From Streptomyces liliifuscus (lineage in GTDB: Bacteria; Actinomycetota; Actinomycetes; Streptomycetales; Streptomycetaceae): 64,000 nucleotides of DNA. The translations under genes were made by a program, and so were the position numbers. Of this stretch, positions 54,960 through 64,000 are shown piece after piece (position 1 is the stretch's first letter; the number at the start of each line of letters is the position of its first letter). The stretch lies in contig NZ_CP066831.1 in the NCBI RefSeq assembly GCF_016598615.1, forward strand, positions 2,790,001 to 2,854,000. Reading direction: 5' to 3'. The notes under the pieces are model-generated. The model did no database searches, was not told where the DNA came from, and saw only the letters and a program-made list of their open reading frames with translations.

Positions 54960-56705
54960 GTGCAGTTCGAGGTGTGGGCACCACAGGCCGACCGCATGAC
55001 GCTCCACTGCGCGGACACCACGCGCGCGTTGGAGCCCGATCCGGAGCGCGTGGGGTGGTGGACGGGTGAGGCCGAGGCGCAGGACGGGACGCGGTACGGG
55101 TTCGCGGTGGACGACGGCCCCGTACTGCCCGATCCGCGCTCGCGACGGCAGCCGGACGGGCCCGACGGGCTGAGCGCGGTCGTCGACCACGAGCGGTACG
55201 CGTGGCGTACGGAGTGGTCGGGACGCGGGCTGCCGGGCGCCGTGCTGTACGAGCTGCACGTGGGCACGTACACCCGCGAGGGGACGCTGGACGCGGCCGC
55301 CGGGCGGCTCGGGCATCTGGTGGAACTGGGCGTGACTCACGTCGAGTTGATGCCGCTGTGCCCGTTCCCGGGGCGGCACGGCTGGGGGTACGAGGGCGTG
55401 TCGCTGTGGGCGGTGCACGAGCCGTACGGCGGCCCCGAGGCGCTGAAGCGCTTTGTCGACCGGGCGCACGAGCTGGGCCTCGGTGTCGTCCTGGACGTCG
55501 TGCACAACCACCTGGGGCCGTCCGGCAACTACCTGCCCGCCTTCGGGCCGTATTTCACCGAGACGCACCACACGCCCTGGGGCTCGGCCGTGAACCTGGA
55601 CGCGCCCGGTTCGGACGAGGTGCGTGCGTTCCTGCTCGGCAGCGCGCTGGCGTGGCTGCGCGACTACCGGTTCGACGGGCTGCGGCTGGACGCCGTGCAC
55701 GCGCTGCACGACACGCGCGCGTGCCACTTCCTGGAGGAACTGTCGGCCGCCGTGGACACGTTCGCCGAGGAGCAGGGGCGGCCGCTGTTCCTGATCGCCG
55801 AGTCGGACCTGGCGGACCCGCGGGTCATCACGCCCCGCAAGGAGAACGGGCTCGGGCTGCACGCGCAGTGGAACGACGACTTCCACCACGCGCTGCACAC
55901 CGCGCTGACCGGTGAGGCGCAGGGCTACTACGCGGACTTCGGGCGGTCCCCGCTCGCCTCGGTCGCCAAGACGCTGACCTCGGGCTTCTTCCACGACGGT
56001 ACGTACTCGAGCTTCCGCGGTCGCCGGCACGGCCGCCCGCTGGACCTCACGAAGGTCTCCGCTCACCGCCTCCTGGGGTATGCGCAGACCCACGACCAGA
56101 TCGGCAACCGCGCCCAGGGCGACCGGCTCTCGGCGTCCCTCTCCCCCGGTCTGCTGGCCTGCGCGGCCGCGCTGACGCTCACCGGGCCGTTCACGCCGAT
56201 GCTGTTCATGGGCGAGGAGTGGGCGGCGGGCACGCCCTGGCAGTTCTTCACGGACCACACGGATCCCGAGCTGGCGGAGGCCGTACGCCGGGGCAGGCGC
56301 CGGGAGTTCGCGGCGCACGGGTGGGCCGAGGAGGACGTTCCCGACCCGCAGGACCCGGCCACCCGGGACCGCTCCTGCCTGGACTGGTCCGAGCCGGAGA
56401 ACGGGCTGCACGCGCGCGTGCTCGACTGGTACCGCGAACTCATCGCCCTGCGGCACACCCAGCCGGACCTCTCCGACCCTGACCTCGCGGACGTCAAGGT
56501 CGCCTTCGACGAGCGCACCCGCTGGCTCGCCTTCCGTCGCGGTGACGTCCGGGTCGCCGTGAACCTCGGCAAGGATCCCGCGGCGATCCCCCTCGGCACC
56601 CGGCCGGCCCGCGTACTGGCGGCGTGGGAGCCGGTGGAAGTACCGGGCGAGGACGGGGTGTTGAGCCTGCCGGGCGAGTCGTGCGTGGTGCTTCTGCAGG
56701 GGTGA
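54960..56705 (+). CDS. treZ: Malto-oligosyltrehalose trehalohydrolase
   Basis: This 581-residue GH13 hydrolase releases trehalose from maltooligosyltrehalose. The N-terminus has FEVWAPQADRM; catalytic blocks are DVVHNHLG, FDGLRLDAVHAL (nucleophile Asp) and LIAESDL (acid Glu), with QTHDQIGNRAQGDR. GTG 54960 follows GAGGGAGA. It is separated from treY by four genes but completes the GlgX-TreY-TreZ route. Confidence 0.95.
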   Translation: MQFEVWAPQADRMTLHCADTTRALEPDPERVGWWTGEAEAQDGTRYGFAVDDGPVLPDPRSRRQPDGPDGLSAVVDHERYAWRTEWSGRGLPGAVLYELHVGTYTREGTLDAAAGRLGHLVELGVTHVELMPLCPFPGRHGWGYEGVSLWAVHEPYGGPEALKRFVDRAHELGLGVVLDVVHNHLGPSGNYLPAFGPYFTETHHTPWGSAVNLDAPGSDEVRAFLLGSALAWLRDYRFDGLRLDAVHALHDTRACHFLEELSAAVDTFAEEQGRPLFLIAESDLADPRVITPRKENGLGLHAQWNDDFHHALHTALTGEAQGYYADFGRSPLASVAKTLTSGFFHDGTYSSFRGRRHGRPLDLTKVSAHRLLGYAQTHDQIGNRAQGDRLSASLSPGLLACAAALTLTGPFTPMLFMGEEWAAGTPWQFFTDHTDPELAEAVRRGRRREFAAHGWAEEDVPDPQDPATRDRSCLDWSEPENGLHARVLDWYRELIALRHTQPDLSDPDLADVKVAFDERTRWLAFRRGDVRVAVNLGKDPAAIPLGTRPARVLAAWEPVEVPGEDGVLSLPGESCVVLLQG

Positions 56706-56715
56706 CGGCGTTGCC

Positions 56716-57645
56716 CTAGAGCGTCTCGTCCGTCTCGTCCCGCAGTTCCGTGACCCGTTCCAGGAGGATCGCCTCCCACGAGCGCCGCAGTTGGGAGCGG
56801 AGAAGCGGCAAGGGGCTGTGGTCGTGGTCGCGGAGGCGGTCGGCGAGGCGGGTGAGGGTGTCGCAGCGGGCGAGCCACAGGCCGCGCAGACAGGGGCGCG
56901 CGCCGTAGCCGGCGAGGGTGGCCGCCCGGACGGCGGCGGGGGCGCCGACGGCCAGCGCGAGGCCCGCGATGTCCTCGGCCGGGTCGCCGACCACCGCGTC
57001 GGTCCAGTCGAGGACGCCGCGTACGCGCCCGTCGGCGCTGACCACGAGGTGCTCGCCCTTGAGGTCGTGGTGGACGAGGAAGGCGGCGCCGGGCTGCGCG
57101 GCGAGCTGACCGGCCGCGGGCGCTGTCAGCTGGTGGAGCCGGGCTGGGTCGAACTCGTCGGCCGCGGCGAGCTGTTCGGCGGCGCGTTCGGCGGCGGTCC
57201 GGAGCACTTCCAGGGACCGTGGCGCGGCCCTGGGCACGCCGAACGCCTCGGCCTGGCGCACCGGCACCTCGCGCAGTCCCGTGAGCAGTCCCGCCAGATC
57301 GGCCTCGCCCACGGCGGAGACGTCCTGCCGCTCGCCCGAGCCGCCCGGGATCAGTGTGTCGAGCGTGTACGTCAGGCCGCTCGCCCACTCGCCGTGCGCG
57401 ATGCTCACCGGCACGGAGACGCCGATGTGGGGGCGGACCAGGTCGCGCAGCCGCAGTTCGCGCCGCTGGCGCTGGGAGGCCTCGCGGTCCGGGGCGAGCC
57501 GCAGCACATGGCGTGCGCCCACGAACCAGGTGGAGTGCTCGCCGCCCTCGGCGACGGGCCGGATCTCGGGCCCGCCGCCGTCCGGGAGAAGGGAGCGGAC
57601 GAGGCGTCGCACGGTGTCCGCGGTGGGTGTCGCTGCCTGGGTCAT
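56716..57645 (-). CDS. APH-like phosphotransferase
   Basis: This 309-residue protein has the Brenner motif LVHHDLKGEHLVV (about residue 198) and the metal block GVLDWTDAVVGDPAED. It is kin to aminoglycoside/choline kinases, acceptor unknown. ATG 57645 is chosen; it lies 44 bp after the M24 peptidase start-side gene on the same strand, so coexpression is likely. The 3' end meets the convergent treZ with 10 bp between stops. Confidence 0.82.
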   Translation of the reverse strand: MTQAATPTADTVRRLVRSLLPDGGGPEIRPVAEGGEHSTWFVGARHVLRLAPDREASQRQRRELRLRDLVRPHIGVSVPVSIAHGEWASGLTYTLDTLIPGGSGERQDVSAVGEADLAGLLTGLREVPVRQAEAFGVPRAAPRSLEVLRTAAERAAEQLAAADEFDPARLHQLTAPAAGQLAAQPGAAFLVHHDLKGEHLVVSADGRVRGVLDWTDAVVGDPAEDIAGLALAVGAPAAVRAATLAGYGARPCLRGLWLARCDTLTRLADRLRDHDHSPLPLLRSQLRRSWEAILLERVTELRDETDETL

Positions 57646-57689
57646 GGTCGCGCCGTCTGCCGTTCGGGGTCCGGGTCTCCTGGGGGTGG

Positions 57690-58814
57690 TCAGTGCACGA
57701 CCGCCATCTCCCGGGAGGTGTTGTTGAGGCGGCGTCCGCCGTCCTCGGTGACCGTCACGATGTCCTCTATGCGTACGCCGAAACGGCCCGGCAGGTAGAT
57801 TCCGGGCTCCACGGAGAAGCACATCCCGGGCACGAGCGGCTGTTCCTCGCCCTCGATCATGTAGGGCGGTTCATGGGTGGTGACGCCGATGCCGTGCCCG
57901 GTGCGATGGATGAAGCGGTCGCCGTACCCGGCCTCGGTGATGTGCGCGCGGGCGACCCGGTCGACGTCCTGGCAGGCGATGCCCGGCCGTACGGCCCGGA
58001 ACGCCGCTTCCTGGGCCTCGCTGACGACGTCGTGGACCCGCCGCTCCTCGGCGGTCGGCTCGCCGACGTGCACGGTGCGGGAGGTGTCGGAGCCGTAGCC
58101 GTGCTTCAGTCCGCCGAAGTCGAGGACGACCATGTCGCCGTTCTCGATGACGCGTTCGCCCGCCTCGTGGTGCGGGTTGGCGCCGTTCGGCCCCGACCCG
58201 ACGACGGTGAAGTCCACCTGTGAGTGCCCGAACCGCCGCAGCAGATCGGCGAGATCACCGGCGACCTCCGACTCACGACGGCCGGCGAAGGAGACCTTGA
58301 GGATCTCCTCGTACGTCGCGTCGGCGGCCTCTCCCGCCGCCGTCAGACGCTCCAGTTCCGCCGCGTCCTTGACGGCCCGAAGCATCGGCAGGCCCTCGGT
58401 GAGGGAGACGTACGAGGTGCCGGGCAGTGCCTTCTGGAGGCCCAGCAGATGCAGTGCCCAGGCGTTGTCGCTGACCCCGAAGGGTCCCGAGGTGTCGAGG
58501 AGCGGGGCCGTCGTCGCGTACGGGTCCTTGCCGTCGGTCCAGTCGCGCAGGGTCAGCGCGGGCGCGCCCGCCGCCTTCTCGGCGTCCGGGGCCTCCAGGG
58601 TGGGCACGACGAGTACGGGGTCCTGTCCGGCGGTGAGCACCAGCAGGGTGAGCCGCTCGGTGGCCGCGGGCGGCGCGTAGCCGGTGAGCCAGACGAGGTC
58701 GGGTCCGGGCGCGACCAGCACCCCGGCGAGCCCCGCGTCGGCGGCGGCCAGCGCGGCGCGCTCCATCCGTGCCTGGTAGTCGTCGGCGGTGAAGGGCGCG
58801 GGCGTGCCGGTCAT
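57690..58814 (-). CDS. M24-family Xaa-Pro peptidase
   Basis: This 374-residue pita-bread-fold metallopeptidase has the five metal ligands: Asp in VVLDFGG, Asp in GSDTSR, His in RTGHGIG, Glu in SVEPGIY and Glu in RIEDIV. An N-terminal creatinase-like domain (about 1-140) is present, consistent with PepQ/PepP-type cleavage of Xaa-Pro dipeptides. It precedes the APH-like kinase on the same strand. Confidence 0.9.
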   Translation of the reverse strand: MTGTPAPFTADDYQARMERAALAAADAGLAGVLVAPGPDLVWLTGYAPPAATERLTLLVLTAGQDPVLVVPTLEAPDAEKAAGAPALTLRDWTDGKDPYATTAPLLDTSGPFGVSDNAWALHLLGLQKALPGTSYVSLTEGLPMLRAVKDAAELERLTAAGEAADATYEEILKVSFAGRRESEVAGDLADLLRRFGHSQVDFTVVGSGPNGANPHHEAGERVIENGDMVVLDFGGLKHGYGSDTSRTVHVGEPTAEERRVHDVVSEAQEAAFRAVRPGIACQDVDRVARAHITEAGYGDRFIHRTGHGIGVTTHEPPYMIEGEEQPLVPGMCFSVEPGIYLPGRFGVRIEDIVTVTEDGGRRLNNTSREMAVVH

Positions 58815-58938
58815 CCGGGCCTCCGTGGGTCAAAAGGGGCTACGGGCAGCATCCTGCCCGGACAGCGGGGGCGGCGCGAGCCGGTCACCACGACTTTCGC
58901 GACGGCGTCCTGCGCGAGAACACCTTCCGGTGACGGCA

Positions 58939-59571
58939 TCAGCTCTCCAGGGCGAGGCGGGCGCCGAGGAGCAGCAGCACTCCGCCGGAGACCTGTTCCA
59001 GCCTGCGCCGCACGCCGGCCCGGGACAGCACGGTCTTCATCCGGCCGACGAACCAGACGTACAGGCCGTAGTAGCCGATCTCGTAGACCGCCCAGAGGGC
59101 GGCGAGCCCCACCATGGTGGGCAGGTGCGGGGCGCCCTCCGGCACGAACTGCGGGAGGAAGGACATCGCGAAGATCGCCGCCTTGGGGTTGGCGAGGTTG
59201 ATCAGCAGCCCGGTCCGGTAGGAGGCCCAGCCGCTCTTCCCGCCGTCCCGGCCCAGTCCGTCGTCCGCCGCACCCTTGGCGCGCCGCGCCTGCCACAGCA
59301 TCTGTACGCCGAAGACGACGAGCACGACGGCGCCCACGACGCGCATCACGTCGTACGCCATTTCGGAGGCGGCGAGCAGTGCGGTGAGGCCGAACGCGGC
59401 GACGACTCCCCAGACGAAGACGCCGGTCTCGTTGCCGAGCACCGTCAGGAATCCGGAACGCCTGCTCTGCAGGGACTGCCTGATGATCAGCACCGTGCTC
59501 GGTCCGGGCGAGGCGGCGATCAGGGTGCAGGCGCCGAGGAAGGCGAGAAGGGTGCTCAGCATGGGGCCCAT
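58939..59571 (-). CDS. LysE family amino-acid exporter
   Basis: This 210-residue membrane protein has six hydrophobic segments and the LysE/RhtB pattern: LIAASPGPSTVLIIRQSLQ at the N-terminus and LINLANPKAAIFAMSFLPQF centrally. ATG 59571 is used (MGPMLSTL); MLSTL at 59562 is an alternative. The shared divergent gap with the metallophosphoesterase is A+T-rich with a palindrome. The 58815-58938 gap downstream holds nothing recognisable. Confidence 0.9.
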   Translation of the reverse strand: MGPMLSTLLAFLGACTLIAASPGPSTVLIIRQSLQSRRSGFLTVLGNETGVFVWGVVAAFGLTALLAASEMAYDVMRVVGAVVLVVFGVQMLWQARRAKGAADDGLGRDGGKSGWASYRTGLLINLANPKAAIFAMSFLPQFVPEGAPHLPTMVGLAALWAVYEIGYYGLYVWFVGRMKTVLSRAGVRRRLEQVSGGVLLLLGARLALES

Positions 59572-59627
59572 CGTGGCCCGGTGGAGGGGGCGCGGCCAAG
59601 ACATTTAACGATCCCCGATTGCCCAAC

Positions 59628-59641
59628 CATTAGTTCTAATG
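59628..59641. promoter_or_regulatory. CATTAG-TT-CTAATG operator in the LysE/phosphoesterase gap
   Basis: A perfect 14-bp A+T-rich palindrome lies 57 bp before the LysE start. CCATTA recurs 31 bp away (59627 and 59658), and TTTAACG/CGTTAAG form an outer inverted pair (59604 and 59650). This pattern fits an Lrp/MarR-type site serving both divergent genes; no such regulator is adjacent. Confidence 0.5.
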
Positions 59642-59692
59642 CTTGTATGCGTTAAGACCATTAAGTGCCACTCAGGGGAGGCGGAAACCACG

Positions 59693-60448
59693 ATGCTCGT
59701 GCTCGCGCACATCAGCGACCTGCATCTCGACGGGACCGAGCGGGCGACGGAGCGCGCCGAGCGGGTGCGGGACCGGCTGTGGGAGCTGCCGGGCCCGGTG
59801 GACGCCCTGCTGGTCACCGGGGACATCGCGGACCACGGGACGGAGGCCGAGTACGAGGAGGCCGCGCGCCTCCTGGGGCTGCGCGACCGCGGCGCCCCCT
59901 TCCCCGTACTGACGTGTCCGGGCAACCACGACAGCCGCGCGCCCTACCGCAAGGCGCTGCTCGGCGAGCCGGCGGGTGAGGGGCCGGTCAACAGCGTGCG
60001 GGTCTTCGACGACGCGGCCGTGCTGATGTGCGACTCCAGCATGCCGGGCAGCGACGAGGGGGAGCTGGACGAGGAGACGTACGCCTGGATCGAGGAGACG
60101 CTCGACGAACTCGACGGCACACTGCCGGCGCTGCTCGCCTTCCATCACCCGCCGGTGGCGCTGCACCATCCGCTGCCGGACGCGTACCGGCTGCGCCGGC
60201 CGTCGGCGCTGGCCGCGCTGCTGGAGCGCAGGAGCGAGGTCGCCGGGATCATCACCGGGCACGCCCACACGCCCGCGGCCACGGTGTTCGGCGGGCGGCC
60301 GCTCCTTGTCGGGCCCGGAGTGACCTGGACGCTGCGGCTGCCGTGGGAGGGCGAGGGGGCGGCGGACCGGGAGGCGCCTCCCGGATTCGCCTTTCATGTG
60401 CTGGACGACGAGGGCCGGTTGACGAGCCACTTCAGGGTGGCCGTGTGA
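59693..60448 (+). CDS. Metallophosphoesterase, CpdA-like
   Basis: This 251-residue phosphodiesterase fold has all motifs: HISDLHLD (Asp, His), VTGDIADHG (Asp), CPGNHDSR (Asn, His), AFHHPP (His) and GHAHTPA (two His). Similar proteins hydrolyse cyclic nucleotides or glycerophosphodiesters. ATG 59693 is used; an upstream frame at 59639 lies in the regulatory region. Confidence 0.88.
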   Translation: MLVLAHISDLHLDGTERATERAERVRDRLWELPGPVDALLVTGDIADHGTEAEYEEAARLLGLRDRGAPFPVLTCPGNHDSRAPYRKALLGEPAGEGPVNSVRVFDDAAVLMCDSSMPGSDEGELDEETYAWIEETLDELDGTLPALLAFHHPPVALHHPLPDAYRLRRPSALAALLERRSEVAGIITGHAHTPAATVFGGRPLLVGPGVTWTLRLPWEGEGAADREAPPGFAFHVLDDEGRLTSHFRVAV

Positions 60449-60527
60449 CGCCGTTTCAGGGTGGCCATGTGGCACCGGGTCGGGCGTGACCGTGTGACGC
60501 CGGGTCCGGCACGGACCTGTGACACCG
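60431..60527. repeat. Four degenerate 23-25-bp tandem repeats
   Basis: Units at 60431-60453, 60454-60477, 60478-60502 and 60503-60527 share the CGTGTGACGCCG core (varied). The first includes the stop codon of the metallophosphoesterase gene; the rest fill the gap to the convergent PDZ gene. Confidence 0.75.
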
Positions 60528-60534
60528 GGTCCCG

Positions 60535-61206
60535 TCAGGTCACGACGCCGGGGGTCACCGACAGCTGCCGGTAGCCGCCGCTCGCGTGCCGCAGCGTGAG
60601 CGTGACCGCGGTGCCGGGGTGCGCGGCGGCGACGGCGCGCGCGAGATCGGCGGCCGAGTCGACACGGGTCCTGCCGAGGACGAGCAGGACATCGCCCCGT
60701 ACGAGACCCGCGGTGTACCCGGGGCCGGGGACGTGCACGCCGACGAGGAGCGCGCCCGGGCCGTTGGGGGCGTCGACGGCCTCCACGCCAAGGGTGGGCC
60801 GCTCGTCGGACGAGTCGTTCCGCGGGTCCCGGGACGGATTCTCCGGCGAGGCGGAACTCCCCGCGTCCGGGGCCGACTTGGAGCCGCCCGGCCCCTGCTC
60901 CGATCCCTCCGCCGGGCCCTCCGCCGACCCTTGCGCCGGGCCGGACGCCCCCGGGGCGCCGCCCGCCTCGCCCGCCTCCCTCCGCAGGTCGGCCAGCTTG
61001 CTCATGCCGATCACCGTGGCGCCCACGGTGCCGAGGCCGATCCCCGACAGCACGAGGACCGCCCCGACGAACAGGCTGAACAGCAGGGTCATGAGCCGTC
61101 GCCCGCGCCGGCGGGCGGCGTGCGGGCGGCGGACCGTGCCGGGCGGGCGGCCGCCGCCCGGCTCCCGGCCCGGCATCGGCTTGGGACGCAACGCGGTCTG
61201 TTCCAT
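60535..61206 (-). CDS. Membrane-anchored PDZ domain protein
   Basis: This 223-residue protein has a basic N-terminus, one membrane segment (LMTLLFSLFVGAVLVLSGIG, about 38-60), a Ser/Gly/Glu-rich linker (about 78-135), and a C-terminal PDZ domain (VGVHVPGPGYTAGLVRGDVL, then LGRTRVDSAADLARAVAAA). It resembles an HtrA without the protease. Probably binds C-terminal tails of envelope proteins; partner unknown. Confidence 0.85.
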   Translation of the reverse strand: MEQTALRPKPMPGREPGGGRPPGTVRRPHAARRRGRRLMTLLFSLFVGAVLVLSGIGLGTVGATVIGMSKLADLRREAGEAGGAPGASGPAQGSAEGPAEGSEQGPGGSKSAPDAGSSASPENPSRDPRNDSSDERPTLGVEAVDAPNGPGALLVGVHVPGPGYTAGLVRGDVLLVLGRTRVDSAADLARAVAAAHPGTAVTLTLRHASGGYRQLSVTPGVVT

Positions 61207-61289
61207 GGATCATCGCCTCCGGCCAGAGCCCTACCCTCCGCACCGGCACGCCACGATCCTCGAACGGGTGACGTGAGGCAGCGGCCCCG

Positions 61290-63785
<2,496 letters not shown>

Positions 63786-64000
63786 ATGAACCACCCCAGA
63801 CCGCACAGCCCGTCGTTCTCCCGCCGTGCCGCACTCGCCGGTCTCACCGGAGCCGCGCTGGCCGGCACGACGGCGTTCGGCGCTTCCGCTTCGGCCTCCG
63901 CGTCCGCGGGCTCGTCCCGGCGTGCTGTCCGCTTCGCCACCTTCAACGCCTCGCTGAACCGCGGCACTCAGGGCGCCCTCGTCACGGACCTGTCCACACC
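63786..64000 (+). CDS. Tat-exported endonuclease/exonuclease/phosphatase family protein (5' part)
   Basis: ATG 63786 opens a frame continuing past the window end. The first residues MNHPRPHSPSFSRRAALAGL contain the SRRAAL twin-arginine motif, then a hydrophobic stretch and an Ala/Ser-rich processing region. The mature part begins RFATFNASLNRG, the N-terminal strand of endonuclease/exonuclease/phosphatase proteins, with the metal-site Asn. Only 71 codons are visible, so the family call is moderate. Confidence 0.75.
   Translation, partial: MNHPRPHSPSFSRRAALAGLTGAALAGTTAFGASASASASAGSSRRAVRFATFNASLNRGTQGALVTDLST

Overview
The window is a stretch of a Streptomyces-type chromosome. Coding is dense, G+C-rich and strongly biased to G/C at third codon positions, GTG starts are common, and it carries actinomycete hallmark genes (geosmin synthase, SSI-type protease inhibitor, TreY/TreZ/GlgX, WblC-like resistance promoter). 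Gene content and order of the assimilatory sulfur block and the nearby geosmin synthase recall the SCO6073-SCO6102 part of the S. coelicolor chromosome; that is recollection, not an alignment.

1-8.1 kb is the most unusual part. It holds the C-terminal portion of a membrane-bound Pls/PosA-type (epsilon-poly-lysine synthetase-like) NRPS, a separate adenylation-thiolation NRPS with a condensation-domain remnant, a SyrP/TauD-type Fe(II)/2-oxoglutarate hydroxylase, and SbnB and SbnA homologues that make L-2,3-diaminopropionate (Dap). Together they suggest a cationic homo- or co-polymer pathway built on Dap, possibly with a hydroxylated residue. The operon starts outside the window.

8.1-13.7 kb: an AidB-type acyl-CoA dehydrogenase, a GAF-domain regulator, a secreted protein of unknown function and a GNAT acetyltransferase. 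13.7-23.3 kb: a tightly coupled assimilatory sulfur operon (sirA, a small CxxC protein, cysH, cysC, cysD, cysN, sulfonate ABC transporter, sirohydrochlorin chelatase) preceded by a strong inverted repeat. 23.3-23.9 kb: a noncoding repeat array.

23.9-32.6 kb: mixed metabolic and hypothetical genes, an MMPL exporter and a CDP-alcohol phosphatidyltransferase. 32.6-35.0 kb: a macrolide resistance pair, erm plus an OleD/Mgt-like glycosyltransferase. erm lies behind a WblC/WhiB7-type promoter and two possible leader peptides; mgt has its own promoter with a palindrome in the spacer. 35.1-38.2 kb: a sugar-type ABC importer. 38.4-45.7 kb: an APH-like kinase, a LysR/EamA pair, a DEDDh exonuclease, a SAV2148-like protein and a secreted copper amine oxidase-like protein with a partner.

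45.9-56.7 kb carries glgX, treY and treZ (glycogen to trehalose), interleaved with two paralogous M14 carboxypeptidases, an SSI inhibitor and a DUF1707-FHA protein. 56.7-64 kb: a phosphotransferase, an M24 peptidase, a LysE exporter, a metallophosphoesterase, a PDZ protein, geosmin synthase and the start of a Tat-exported endonuclease/exonuclease/phosphatase protein. A dispersed element (core GGGGCGCGGGGAACTGCGCG) recurs at five loci with constant polarity relative to a gene 3' end. I saw no rRNA, tRNA, CRISPR array or insertion sequence.
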